Of a DNA stretch of 29,702 nucleotides, positions 16,517 to 23,726 are shown in pieces. The notes under the pieces are model-generated. The model ran no database searches, had not been told where the DNA came from, and worked only from the letters and a program-made list of their open reading frames with translations. Position numbers and translations under genes: made by a program. Position 1 is the stretch's first letter. The number at the start of each line of letters is the position of its first letter. Source of the DNA: an uncultured Eubacteriales bacterium (lineage in GTDB: Bacteria > Bacillota > Clostridia > Oscillospirales > Acutalibacteraceae); contig CAKVEA010000009.1 in assembly GCA_934728355.1 (NCBI GenBank), forward strand, positions 1 through 29,702, in the 5' to 3' direction.

Positions 16517-17257
16517 TTATTGCAAATTCTGATATTCTTGATTATTTACCGGATTACACCACTCATTAAAAGTATTTTCTCCGGGGCATTCAACTGCCAA
16601 ATGACTAAACCAGCTATCTTTTTTAGCTCCATGCCAGTGTTTGACATTTGCCGGAACAGTTACAACGTCTCCGGGTTTTAAGCTTTGAGCTTGCTTTCCT
16701 TCTTCTTGGTACCAACCTTCCCCGTCTACGCATAAGAGAATTTGACCGCCACCTTTTGTTGCATGGTGAATATGCCAATTATTACGACATTTAGGCTCAA
16801 AAGTTACATTTGCAATGAATACGGTTTCCTTTGGGTTTGTAAGAGGTTTTAAATAGCTGTTTCCGATAAAATATTTTGAAAAGTTCACATTAGGCTCTCC
16901 AAGACCAAAAAATCCACCATGATTTTCTTGTAGATTGTCATTTTTATAAATGTCTTTTGCCATACGGAATGCCGCCCAAGCATTTGGCCATCCTGCATAA
17001 AAAGCAAGATGAGTTAAAATTTCAGCCATTTCAGTTTTAGTTACTCCATTTTTACGAGCGGTGTCTAAATGATAAGTAAGTGAGTTGTCTACGATACCTT
17101 TGCTAATCAGAGAAGTTATAGTTACAATAGAACGAGTTTTAAGGGATAATTTATCCTCCCTTGACCATACTTCTCCGAAAAGTATATCGTCATTAAGCTG
17201 TGCAAATTTTGGCGCAAAGTCATTTAATGCATCTCTGCCCGCAGTTTGTTTTTTCAT
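16517..17257 (-). CDS. Carboxymuconolactone decarboxylase-cupin fusion protein, 246 aa
   Basis: A two-domain protein. Residues about 1-105 are CMD-like (LKTRSIVTITSLISKGIVDNS and MAEILTHLAFYAGWPNAWAAF), without the CxxC of the AhpD peroxidase branch. Residues about 145-235 are a cupin with the metal-binding pattern NWHIHHATKGGGQ, then WYQEEGKQA and KPGDVVTVPANVKHWHGA. Such fusions occur widely in gut bacteria next to oxidoreductases and hydrolases. The true reaction is not established; decarboxylation of a lactone is only the family name. Ribosome binding site GAGGAGG, 31 bp downstream of the hydrolase gene, so both are one operon. Read from the promoter at 18306-18333. Confidence 0.9.
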   Translation of the reverse strand: MKKQTAGRDALNDFAPKFAQLNDDILFGEVWSREDKLSLKTRSIVTITSLISKGIVDNSLTYHLDTARKNGVTKTEMAEILTHLAFYAGWPNAWAAFRMAKDIYKNDNLQENHGGFFGLGEPNVNFSKYFIGNSYLKPLTNPKETVFIANVTFEPKCRNNWHIHHATKGGGQILLCVDGEGWYQEEGKQAQSLKPGDVVTVPANVKHWHGAKKDSWFSHLAVECPGENTFNEWCNPVNNQEYQNLQ

Positions 17258-17287
17258 ATTTTTAACCTCCTCAAGTATTTTTGTGAG

Positions 17288-18250
17288 TTATTTTAAATAA
17301 TTTCTTAGAAACTCCTCTATTTTATCAAATGGAATTTTGTCTTTTTTATCGTATAAGTCTGTGTGAACAGTATTTGGCAAAATAAGAAGTTCTTTGTTGG
17401 AACCCTCTAGTTTTTTAAATGCATCTCGGCTGAAATAACATGAATGAGCCTTTTCGCCGTGTATCATGAGTACTGCACTGCGAATTTCATTGCTAAAACT
17501 TAAAATCGGCATGTTAATGAAAGAAAGTGCGGACGTTTTGTTCCAGCCCTCATTTGAATTGAGAGACCGTTCTGTATAACCTCTTTCGGTTTTGTAGTAA
17601 TCATGATAGTCTTTCACAAAGAATGGCGCATCATCTGGAAGAGGATCAACTACTCCGCCGGCTCTTTCAAATGTTCCGCTTTTATAATCTTTTGTACGCT
17701 GGTTATTTAAAGATTTCTTTAATTCGAAACGTTCATCTTCAGAAATTTTATCAAAATAGCCATAAGCATTAACTCTGCTCATATCGTACATCGTAGAAGT
17801 AATCGTGGCTTTAATTCTAGTATCCATAGATGCAGCATTTAGTGCCATGCCGCCAAAACCACAAATACCAATGGTGCCTATTTTGTCAGGGTCAATAAAA
17901 TTCTGAGAGGAAAGAAAATCTATTGCAGCAGAAAAATCTTCTGTATTGATATCGGGGGATGCTACATTTCGAACTTCTCCTCCGCTTTCTCCGGTAAATG
18001 ATGGATCAAATGCCAAAGCTGCAAATCCTCTACTTGCCATTTCATCAGCATAAAGACCGGAGCATTGTTCTTTAACAGCCCCGAATGGGCCACAGACTGC
18101 AACAGCCGGAAGGTTTGCTTCCGCATTATTATTTTTTGGGGTGTATAAATCTCCTACGAGTTTAATTCCGTATCTATTCCGAAAGGTTACTTTTTTTCTA
18201 TTTATAGTTTCACTAAGTTTAAAGCTATATCCTTTATAAGCTGATTTCAT
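17288..18250 (-). CDS. Alpha/beta hydrolase, dienelactone-hydrolase-like with Cys nucleophile, 320 aa
   Basis: The alpha/beta-hydrolase fold is shown by the strand and oxyanion region PAVAVCGPFGAVKEQ, the ALAFDPSFTGESGG stretch, the nucleophile elbow GICGFGG with Cys (about residue 130) in place of Ser, an Asp/Glu region after AVLMIHGEKAHS, and the late His in PNTVHTDLYD. Cys at the elbow is typical of dienelactone hydrolases and of the YcjY-like group often found beside CMD-cupin proteins. The start at 18250 is chosen because GGGAGG lies 8 nt upstream; the longer frame to 18265 would translate that ribosome binding site itself. First gene of the operon. Substrate unknown; pairing with the CMD-cupin protein suggests breakdown or detoxification of a small organic acid or lactone. 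Confidence 0.9.
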   Translation of the reverse strand: MKSAYKGYSFKLSETINRKKVTFRNRYGIKLVGDLYTPKNNNAEANLPAVAVCGPFGAVKEQCSGLYADEMASRGFAALAFDPSFTGESGGEVRNVASPDINTEDFSAAIDFLSSQNFIDPDKIGTIGICGFGGMALNAASMDTRIKATITSTMYDMSRVNAYGYFDKISEDERFELKKSLNNQRTKDYKSGTFERAGGVVDPLPDDAPFFVKDYHDYYKTERGYTERSLNSNEGWNKTSALSFINMPILSFSNEIRSAVLMIHGEKAHSCYFSRDAFKKLEGSNKELLILPNTVHTDLYDKKDKIPFDKIEEFLRNYLK

Positions 18251-18305
18251 GATAAAACCTCCCATAAAAATATTAAATATAATTATACTTTATTATTCAT
18301 AAAAA

Positions 18306-18333
18306 ATTATAGCAAATACATATAAAATTACAA
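18306..18333 (-). promoter_or_regulatory. Promoter of the hydrolase/CMD-cupin operon
   Basis: On the minus strand: TTGTAA, 16-bp spacer, TATAAT with TG one base ahead (extended -10). The start codon follows about 55 nt downstream. Confidence 0.55.
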
Positions 18334-18522
18334 TTCATATTTTTTTAAAATCTACTGTTTAAAATTATATGACGGTTAAAACAATTACTCCAGACTAAAA
18401 CCAGTCTATTCCACGAAAAAATAAAATTCATTGAGACTGACTATAAAATTATTAGTTGTAACTCTTATTGCTGATGATAAAGTAAAAATGTTTTGCTCAA
18501 TTTACAAAAAATAAAAAAACAT

Positions 18523-18550
18523 TTGACAAAATACAATCATGTGTTACAAT
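18523..18550 (+). promoter_or_regulatory. Strong promoter of the ABC importer operon
   Basis: Perfect TTGACA, 16-bp spacer, TACAAT, with TG one base ahead (TGTTACAAT). Transcription should begin near 18557 and first cover the leader peptide and attenuator. It is the best consensus promoter in the window. Confidence 0.85.
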
Positions 18551-18584
18551 GAGATAAAGCCAAATGAAATAAGAGGGAATTTTT

Positions 18585-18632
18585 ATGAAAATAAAAATTG
18601 AAAAATTAAATAGTTGGCGCCACTACAAATAG
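18585..18632 (+). CDS. Leader peptide of the attenuator, 15 aa with a Trp codon
   Basis: ATG with an AGAGGG site about 7 nt upstream encodes MKIKIEKLNSWRHYK and then TAG. The scarce residues W, R, H and Y are bunched just before and within the first strand of the downstream hairpin, as expected of a peptide whose translation speed is sensed. There is a single Trp codon, unlike the paired codons of the E. coli trp leader. By position, a ribosome stalled at Trp or the next few codons would cover segment 1 of the attenuator. The peptide itself is probably without function. Confidence 0.8.
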   Translation: MKIKIEKLNSWRHYK

Positions 18633-18698
18633 ATATTTGTAGTGCATAGTTTGCTGACCGCTTACAGATATCTATAAAAATCTGTAGCGGCTTTTTTA
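18621..18698 (+). promoter_or_regulatory. Ribosome-mediated transcription attenuator upstream of the ABC importer
   Basis: Four pairing segments are visible. Segment 1 (18621-18631, CACTACAAATA) pairs perfectly with segment 2 (18634-18644, TATTTGTAGTG). Segment 3 (18658-18669, CCGCTTACAGAT) pairs with segment 4 (18680-18690, ATCTGTAGCGG; one bulge), followed by CTTTTTTTA: a strong terminator. Segment 2 can also pair with segment 3 (TTTGTAGTG with CGCTTACAGA, one bulge and wobble pairs) to form the antiterminator. The stop codon of the leader peptide falls in the loop of hairpin 1:2. A stalled ribosome on segment 1 frees segment 2 to pair with 3 and lets transcription continue; full translation favours the terminator. 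Confidence 0.8.
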
Positions 18699-18708
18699 TA
18701 ATATTTGG

Positions 18709-18746
18709 AAAAGCCAGACTTAATTAATAAGTTTCGGCTTTTTTTG
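18709..18746 (+). terminator. Second intrinsic terminator in the leader
   Basis: AAAAGCC...ACTTA pairs with TAAGT...GGCTTTT, followed by a long T run. It comes straight after the attenuator terminator. Its 5' arm AAAAGCC can alternatively pair with GGCTTTT at 18689-18695, the foot of the first terminator, so the two hairpins may exclude one another through a bridging structure. Confidence 0.65.
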
Positions 18747-18753
18747 TTTTTAT

Positions 18754-18842
18754 AGGAGGTTTATATGTATTATTAGTATTTTAATTTTTTCTTTTTTTAC
18801 AATCCAAAGATTAATTTTAAAATTTCAGTATTAAAAATATAA
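18754..18842 (+). other. Minimal ORF MYY-stop with a perfect ribosome binding site, then an aromatic-rich open frame
   Basis: AGGAGG (18754-18759) is placed ideally before ATG at 18765, yet the frame reads M-Y-Y and TAG. Beyond the TAG the same frame continues YFNFFFFYNPKINFKISVL before the next stop. It may be a second aromatic (Tyr/Phe) leader interrupted by an amber codon, a real three-codon stalling ORF, or chance in T-rich DNA. Confidence 0.4.
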
Positions 18843-18859
18843 AAATGGAGGTCATTACA

Positions 18860-19822
18860 ATGAAAATTTTAAAAAGACTTATTTTCTTATTACCACTTTT
18901 AACATTATTTTTTATAACCGGTTGCGGTCCCAAAGACTCAAAAGTTAAAATTGGAATTATTCAAATTGTAGAACATGAATCGCTTGACAGTGCCAGAAAT
19001 GGTTTTATTGATGGACTCAAAGATTTTGGTTACGAAGAGGGTAGAAATGTAGAATTTGATGTGCAGATTGCAGGAGGGGATTTATCAAATTGTGCTTCTA
19101 TTGCACAAAAGTTTGTGAATGATAAAAAAGATTTAATTTTAGCGGTTTCAACACCATGTGCGCAAGCTGTAGCAAATGTTACAAAAGAAGTGCCGATTTT
19201 GGCTACAGCAATAACAGATTTTGAAAGTACAGGTATGATAGAATCAAAGGAACATCCGGGATCAAATGTAACTGGAACTTCAGATTTGGTACCCATTGAT
19301 AAAATTATAGAGTTAATTCCAAAACTCAAACCTGATGCCAAAAAAGTCGGTATTTTATATTCAACCACTGACCCCAGTCCGCAATGTCAAGCAGAACTTG
19401 CAGAAAAATGTGTAAAAAAATTGGGTTTAGAATCAAAAATGGCTACAGTTTCGCAATCACATGAAATTCAGCAAATTACTGAGAAATTAGGAAAAGAAGT
19501 TGATGCACTTTACATTCCGATTGATAAAATTACATTTTCGGCAATGCCACAAATTTCAGAAATATTTTTAAAAAATGGTAAGTTTGTAGTTTCTGCTGAG
19601 GATACAATGATTTCAAAAGGTGTAATAGCTACTTATGGTGTAAACTATTATGAGTTGGGAAAACTCACAGCACAGCAGGCAATGAAAATTTTAAAAGGTG
19701 AAAGTAAACCGGGGGATATGCCAATTCAATATTTAGAAGATGCAAAATTAAGTTTGAATAAAGAGATAATTAAAAAATTAGGTATTAGAGTACCTGAAGA
19801 TTTGGAGGGATGTTTGAAATGA
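18860..19822 (+). CDS. ABC transporter substrate-binding lipoprotein (ABC_sub_bind family, TrpX-like)
   Basis: Captures the substrate outside the membrane and passes it to the permease. The start at 18860 is preferred: GGAGG lies 8 nt before it, while the ATG at 18845 precedes that site. Residues 1-22 are a lipoprotein signal with lipobox ITGC, giving lipid attachment at Cys22. The mature part has the PF04392-like pattern: KIGIIQIVEHESLDSARNGF near the start, FVNDKKDLILAVSTPCAQAVAN, VGILYSTTDPSPQ in the second lobe and a late YGVNYYELGKLTA. Proteins of this family with this permease type include TrpX of the predicted tryptophan importer TrpXYZ of Firmicutes. The Trp-bearing leader peptide in front supports that reading, but the substrate is inferred, not shown. 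Overlaps the permease gene by 4 nt. Confidence 0.9.
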   Translation: MKILKRLIFLLPLLTLFFITGCGPKDSKVKIGIIQIVEHESLDSARNGFIDGLKDFGYEEGRNVEFDVQIAGGDLSNCASIAQKFVNDKKDLILAVSTPCAQAVANVTKEVPILATAITDFESTGMIESKEHPGSNVTGTSDLVPIDKIIELIPKLKPDAKKVGILYSTTDPSPQCQAELAEKCVKKLGLESKMATVSQSHEIQQITEKLGKEVDALYIPIDKITFSAMPQISEIFLKNGKFVVSAEDTMISKGVIATYGVNYYELGKLTAQQAMKILKGESKPGDMPIQYLEDAKLSLNKEIIKKLGIRVPEDLEGCLK

Positions 19823-20682
19823 ATATTATTTTTTCTACATGTTCGCAAGGGTTTATTTATGCAATTCTTGCACTCGGAGTTTACATTACATTCAGAATTT
19901 TAAATTTTGCAGATATGACTGCTGAAGGAAGTTTGACCCTTGGCGGAAGTGTTTGCGCAGTTTTAATTTCAAGCGGAATTAGTCCTGTTTTGAGTCTCGT
20001 TATTGCTGGTCTGATCGGTTCTTTAGCAGGATTAATTACAGGTTTTTTTAATACAAAATTCAAAATTCAGGATATACTTGCAGGAATCTTAACGATGATT
20101 GCACTTTATTCGATAAATTTAAGAATTATGGGTAAAGCGAATATTTCATTACTTGGTAAAATTACAATTTTTGGTAGTTCTATCATTGCCAATTTCATTA
20201 TTTGTTTAATTATTTGTACAGTTTTACTTGTAATTATAAATTTGTTTTTTAAAACAGAAATTGGTTTAGCAGTTCGTGCAACAGGTGATAATCCTCGAAT
20301 GGCAAGTGCTCAAGGAATAAATACAAATTTCAATAAAATTTTAGCTTTAATGATAAGCAACTCATTATGTGCAGTTTCCGGCGCATTGCTTATACAAAAC
20401 AATGGATATTCAGATATAAATATGGGTACAGGTGTAATTGTAATTGCACTTTCTTCAATTGTAATAGGGGAAACTTTTGTTAAAAAAAGTTCGTTTTTTT
20501 TGAAATTAATTGCTGTTGTTTTAGGCTCAATTTGCTATAAATTTATAATTTATATCGTGCTGAATCTTGGTATGAATCCGAGTGATTTAAAACTTTTTAC
20601 AGCACTTGTTGCTGCAATTTTGCTTGGAATTCCAAGTATAAGAAAAAATTTTAGATTTAAAGGAGTGACAAAAAATGCTTAA
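19819..20682 (+). CDS. ABC transporter permease (BPD_transp_2 family, TrpY-like)
   Basis: The membrane channel of the importer, with about eight hydrophobic helices in 287 residues. Family features include GFIYAILALGVYITFRILNFADMTAEGS near the N-terminus, common to permeases related to the branched-chain amino acid and simple-sugar type, and GLAVRATGDNPRMASAQGIN, the cytoplasmic coupling loop that touches the ATPase. The start is placed at 19819 (ATGA overlapping the stop of the lipoprotein gene) because GGAGGG at 19804-19809 is 9 nt upstream. The ATG at 19810 would abut the ribosome binding site. It overlaps the ATPase gene by 8 nt, so the three proteins are translationally coupled. Confidence 0.92.
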   Translation: MNIIFSTCSQGFIYAILALGVYITFRILNFADMTAEGSLTLGGSVCAVLISSGISPVLSLVIAGLIGSLAGLITGFFNTKFKIQDILAGILTMIALYSINLRIMGKANISLLGKITIFGSSIIANFIICLIICTVLLVIINLFFKTEIGLAVRATGDNPRMASAQGINTNFNKILALMISNSLCAVSGALLIQNNGYSDINMGTGVIVIALSSIVIGETFVKKSSFFLKLIAVVLGSICYKFIIYIVLNLGMNPSDLKLFTALVAAILLGIPSIRKNFRFKGVTKNA

Positions 20683-21427
20683 ACTTAAAAATATAGTAAA
20701 AACTTTTTACAAAGGTTTGCCGGATGAAAAAGTTATATTTAAAGATTTCAATTTAGAAGTTAAAAAGGGTGAGTTTGTCACTGTAATTGGTGGAAATGGT
20801 GCAGGAAAATCAACACTTATGAATATAATTTCGGGTACAATTTTTCCTGAAAGCGGTAACATTTTTATTGACGGAAATGATGTAACTTCCTTACCTGAAT
20901 TTAGAAGAGCAAAATTTATTGGAAGAGTATTTCAAGATCCGTCAAAGGGTTCTGCACCAAATTTAACAATTGAAGAAAATTTATCGTTGGCATTTTTGAG
21001 AGGGCAAAAACGAGGATTTAAATTTGGTGTTAGTAAAGCTAATACAAAATTTTTCAAAGAAAAACTTGCAGAATTAAATTTAGGACTTGAAGATAGACTT
21101 ACCGCTAAAATGGGATTGTTATCAGGAGGGCAGAGGCAAGCAGTGACTTTAATTATGGCGGTTTTATTAAAACCTGAAATTTTGCTTTTAGATGAGCATA
21201 CTGCTGCTCTTGACCCGAAGTCGTCTATGAAAATTTTAGATTTAACTGAAAAAATCACTCAAAATTCTAAAATCACAACACTCATGATTACACATAATAT
21301 GCAAAATGCTTTAAATTTTGGTTCAAGACTTCTAATGCTAAATCAAGGTAAAATAGAAATGGATTTAAGTGGTGATGAGCGAAAAAACCTTAAGTTTTGT
21401 AATCTTCAGGAAAAATTTAATTTTTAG
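20675..21427 (+). CDS. ABC transporter ATP-binding protein (TrpZ-like)
   Basis: The ATPase that powers the importer, 250 residues. Walker A is GGNGAGKST (39-47), the Q-loop lies in GRVFQDPSKGS, the signature is LSGGQRQ, Walker B is ILLLDEHTAALDP and the switch His is in MITHNMQ. All catalytic residues are present. It follows the permease with an 8-nt overlap and has its own AAAGGAG site. Together with the lipoprotein and the homodimeric permease it forms a complete import system whose synthesis is gated by the attenuator. Confidence 0.95.
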   Translation: MLKLKNIVKTFYKGLPDEKVIFKDFNLEVKKGEFVTVIGGNGAGKSTLMNIISGTIFPESGNIFIDGNDVTSLPEFRRAKFIGRVFQDPSKGSAPNLTIEENLSLAFLRGQKRGFKFGVSKANTKFFKEKLAELNLGLEDRLTAKMGLLSGGQRQAVTLIMAVLLKPEILLLDEHTAALDPKSSMKILDLTEKITQNSKITTLMITHNMQNALNFGSRLLMLNQGKIEMDLSGDERKNLKFCNLQEKFNF

Positions 21428-21573
21428 AAGAAGGAATTTTTTAAAATAAAAATTATTTGGAGAATGAAAAGTGAAAAATAAATTATTATGTTCATTTATG
21501 TGATAAGCTTTGTGTTTTTAAAGTTAATTAAATATCTAATAAATCAAATATTTTTTTATATTATTAAATAAGT

Positions 21574-21603
21574 GAAAAATCAGTCCGCCAATAATTGGCG
21601 GAC
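21574..21603 (-). terminator. Terminator between the importer and the fourth NPKTG gene
   Basis: GTCCGCCAAT / ATTGGCGGAC is a near-perfect palindrome (21583-21603). On the minus strand it is followed by TGATTTTTC, so it ends the minus-strand surface gene; on the plus strand the T tract is poor. The TCCGCC/GGCGGA core is the same as in the terminators at 254 and 1815. Confidence 0.75.
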
Positions 21604-21632
21604 AATTTATATGTATTTAAAGCATATAGAGG

Positions 21633-22994
21633 TTAAACAGTACATTTTTTATTGTAAACTGATATTATCAACGTTCCTACAAGACTCACTGCAAATAAAG
21701 AAGCCCATAAGATAATGTTACTGTTGTCTCCGGTTTTAGGATTTTCTGAATTTTTTTCTGATTTTTCTGTTTCAGTATTACCTGAATTTTTGTAAGTTTC
21801 TCCTGACTCTTTAGTTTTAAAATTTGTACTGCATTCACCGTCTGTGTAAACAAATGTTAGCTTATGTTGATCTGCTGAAAGCGATTGAATATACTCCTTT
21901 TTTAAAGTGACAATCGTAGAGCCGGAGGTAGATACATAGTTTTTGGAATCAACCCATGAATCGTCAACTTTGACACCTACAAATTTTGAAAAATCTCCAT
22001 TTGCATGGAAGGTCATTGTGCCGTCTGAGTTTTTTGTAAAAGAACCATTTTCGCCTTTAACAACCTTGTAACTTGGTGTTGTATCAGAATCCTGCGGAGT
22101 AATAGTTATATTCGTTTTAATGCTAAACGATTGCTCATTATCAGTACTGTCGCGTGTAAATTCAACTTCTTTTCCGTTTACTTTTAACTTTGTGTTTGAG
22201 CCAAAAATCCATCCTTCTTCACTGCCTTCTGCAGAAGTTGTTAAATTTAACTCATAGGAATATTTTTTATTATTATCAAATGTAGTAATGAGTTTTCCGC
22301 CCCAATAGCTAATATGGTCATCGTTGTTAAACCATTCTTCTGAACTTAATCCTGCATCATCAGTTCTCCAGGCTTCAAAGATTAGCTTATATCTGGAATC
22401 TGACTTTGTACCGGTAAATATAGGCTTGTCACCATTTTTGAAATTTAATGTTACATTGTTGATTTCAACGACTTCAATTTCCTGTTTTGCTACAGGTTTA
22501 GTCGGATTTATAGTTTTTATTGCTGTAATAAATAATCCACTTGCATTTTTTTGAACATTTTGTGTATCTACTTTGACACTATTTACAAATACTTCGCAAT
22601 TATCCGCAAATGTATATCCATCTCTTTCTTTTAAAGAAATGCTATACATATATGATTTGCCTTCCTCGAAAGTAGTTATTTTTTTATCTTGCGCAAGTTC
22701 AGCATTCTTGGTTTCATCAGAGTACCAATATTTTACTGGAATAAGTTCATTTTTTGCATCTTTCTCCATTTCTTCCCAGTATTCGTATTCTATATCATAT
22801 TGAAACATAGATTCACCGTTTCGTCCGGCAGTTGCTTCAGGTTTATCTCCTGCATGATAATTATATTTTACAGGGCCTATTTCTACTTTGTTAATTTCTG
22901 TTGTTGCAAACGTTGATGCTGAAACAAATAAAAATGCCATGAAGAGTGTAAAAAACATTGCCATAAATCTCTTTGTTGTTACCTTGATTTTCAT
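21633..22994 (-). CDS. NPKTG-sorted cell-wall surface protein, 453 aa
   Basis: The fourth paralogue, on the opposite strand. Signal peptide 1-31 (STFATTE). Two tandem copies of the shared module follow, about 35-165 (INKVEIGPVKYNYHAGDKPEATAG...GKSYMYSISLKERDGYTF) and about 175-305 (INNVTLNFKNGDKPIFTGT...KKYSYELNL). The second is very close to the module of the 593-aa paralogue. A C-terminal module follows (about 315-400, YKVVKGENGSFTKN...KLTFVYTDGECS), then the sorting signal NPKTGDNSN, a membrane stretch and a short KKC tail. Ribosome binding site GGGAGAAG. The second module and C-terminus probably spread between loci by recombination. Confidence 0.92.
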   Translation of the reverse strand: MKIKVTTKRFMAMFFTLFMAFLFVSASTFATTEINKVEIGPVKYNYHAGDKPEATAGRNGESMFQYDIEYEYWEEMEKDAKNELIPVKYWYSDETKNAELAQDKKITTFEEGKSYMYSISLKERDGYTFADNCEVFVNSVKVDTQNVQKNASGLFITAIKTINPTKPVAKQEIEVVEINNVTLNFKNGDKPIFTGTKSDSRYKLIFEAWRTDDAGLSSEEWFNNDDHISYWGGKLITTFDNNKKYSYELNLTTSAEGSEEGWIFGSNTKLKVNGKEVEFTRDSTDNEQSFSIKTNITITPQDSDTTPSYKVVKGENGSFTKNSDGTMTFHANGDFSKFVGVKVDDSWVDSKNYVSTSGSTIVTLKKEYIQSLSADQHKLTFVYTDGECSTNFKTKESGETYKNSGNTETEKSEKNSENPKTGDNSNIILWASLFAVSLVGTLIISVYNKKCTV

Positions 22995-23333
22995 AACATC
23001 TTCTCCCAGTTAAATTATTTTTTGAGTTAGTATTTATTCTTTTTTAGTACGTAACAGTAGTTGTAAAAACTTAAACCTCCCTACTTTTTTGAAAGTTTAG
23101 AACAAATACCGCACAAATATATTTGTGATTATTACTCATAAATTATTATATACTAGAACAAAAAATATGCAAATAAATTTAAAATTCAAATTTATAGTAA
23201 TTATGTGAAAAAATTGCTTTATTAGTTATAAACAAAGAATAACAAAATCTGATAATACTTTAATTTATGAATTTTTAAATATTTAAATTATTAGATTATG
23301 AATGTAATTCGTAATGATTATATTTTTCAGAGT

Positions 23334-23377
23334 AAAAAAATTAACGATTACTCTTAAAATTTTAAAAGTAGTCGTTA
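23334..23377 (-). terminator. Large palindrome with T run on the minus strand
   Basis: A 36-nt imperfect palindrome (TAACGATTACTCTTAAAA against TTTTAAAAGTAGTCGTTA, two mismatches) is followed on the minus strand by seven T. No known gene precedes it on that strand within 260 bp, so it may end an unrecognised small transcript. A competing hairpin AGAGTAA / TTACTCT (23329-23354) overlaps it. Confidence 0.5.
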
Positions 23378-23629
23378 TATAAAAACTGGATGGAATAGTT
23401 TCTAATCGGATTCGTAATGAAATAATTTTACTCCCTGCAATGTCAAATGGTCAACCTGATTAGAAATATATGGAGAACTATGTGAAAAAAGTTGTGGATA
23501 AATCTGAACGAGCGATATCGGTTTTGAGAGCTGTAGTATAAAACTATAGTAAAAGATAGAATGCATTTATATGATTTTTTAATTATTAAAATTATTGTAT
23601 TGCAGGGATGCATTTGACAAAGTAATGAA

Positions 23630-23681
23630 AGAAAAACTAAAACTCCAAACTTTTTTAGAATGCAATCCATGAAGTTTGGAG
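23630..23681 (-). terminator. Terminator of the NUDIX/BspA-guanylate kinase operon
   Basis: CTCCAAACTT / AAGTTTGGAG (10-bp stem at 23643-23681), followed on the minus strand by TTTTAGTTTTTC. It lies about 45 nt after the NUDIX stop codon. Confidence 0.75.
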
Positions 23682-23726
23682 CTTTTCTGTGTTTTAATGA
23701 GTCTTCAATTTATATAAATAAATAAT

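Larger units (their letters stand above)
22995..23726. other. Long intergenic region without a supported gene (732 bp)
   Basis: It holds the terminators at 23334-23377 and 23630-23681, an inverted pair TTTCTAATC...GATTAGAAA (about 23401 and 23457), and a 23-codon fragment on the plus strand (23470-23541) with a coding look (MENYVKKVVDKSERAISVLR) but no upstream signal. TTGCAGGG and CATTTGAC motifs occur twice in opposite arrangement (about 23432-23450 and 23601-23618). It may be the scar of a lost mobile element. Confidence 0.4.

Noticed and set aside
18585..18698. T-box riboswitch in front of the ABC importer
   Set aside because: No T-box sequence or specifier stem; the leader is short and contains a translated peptide with alternative hairpins instead.
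23470..23541. 23-codon plus-strand fragment beginning MENYVKKVV
   Set aside because: Too short, no ribosome binding site, no family.
23443..23670. 75-codon hydrophobic minus-strand frame
   Set aside because: It starts inside the terminator of the NUDIX operon and has no ribosome binding site.
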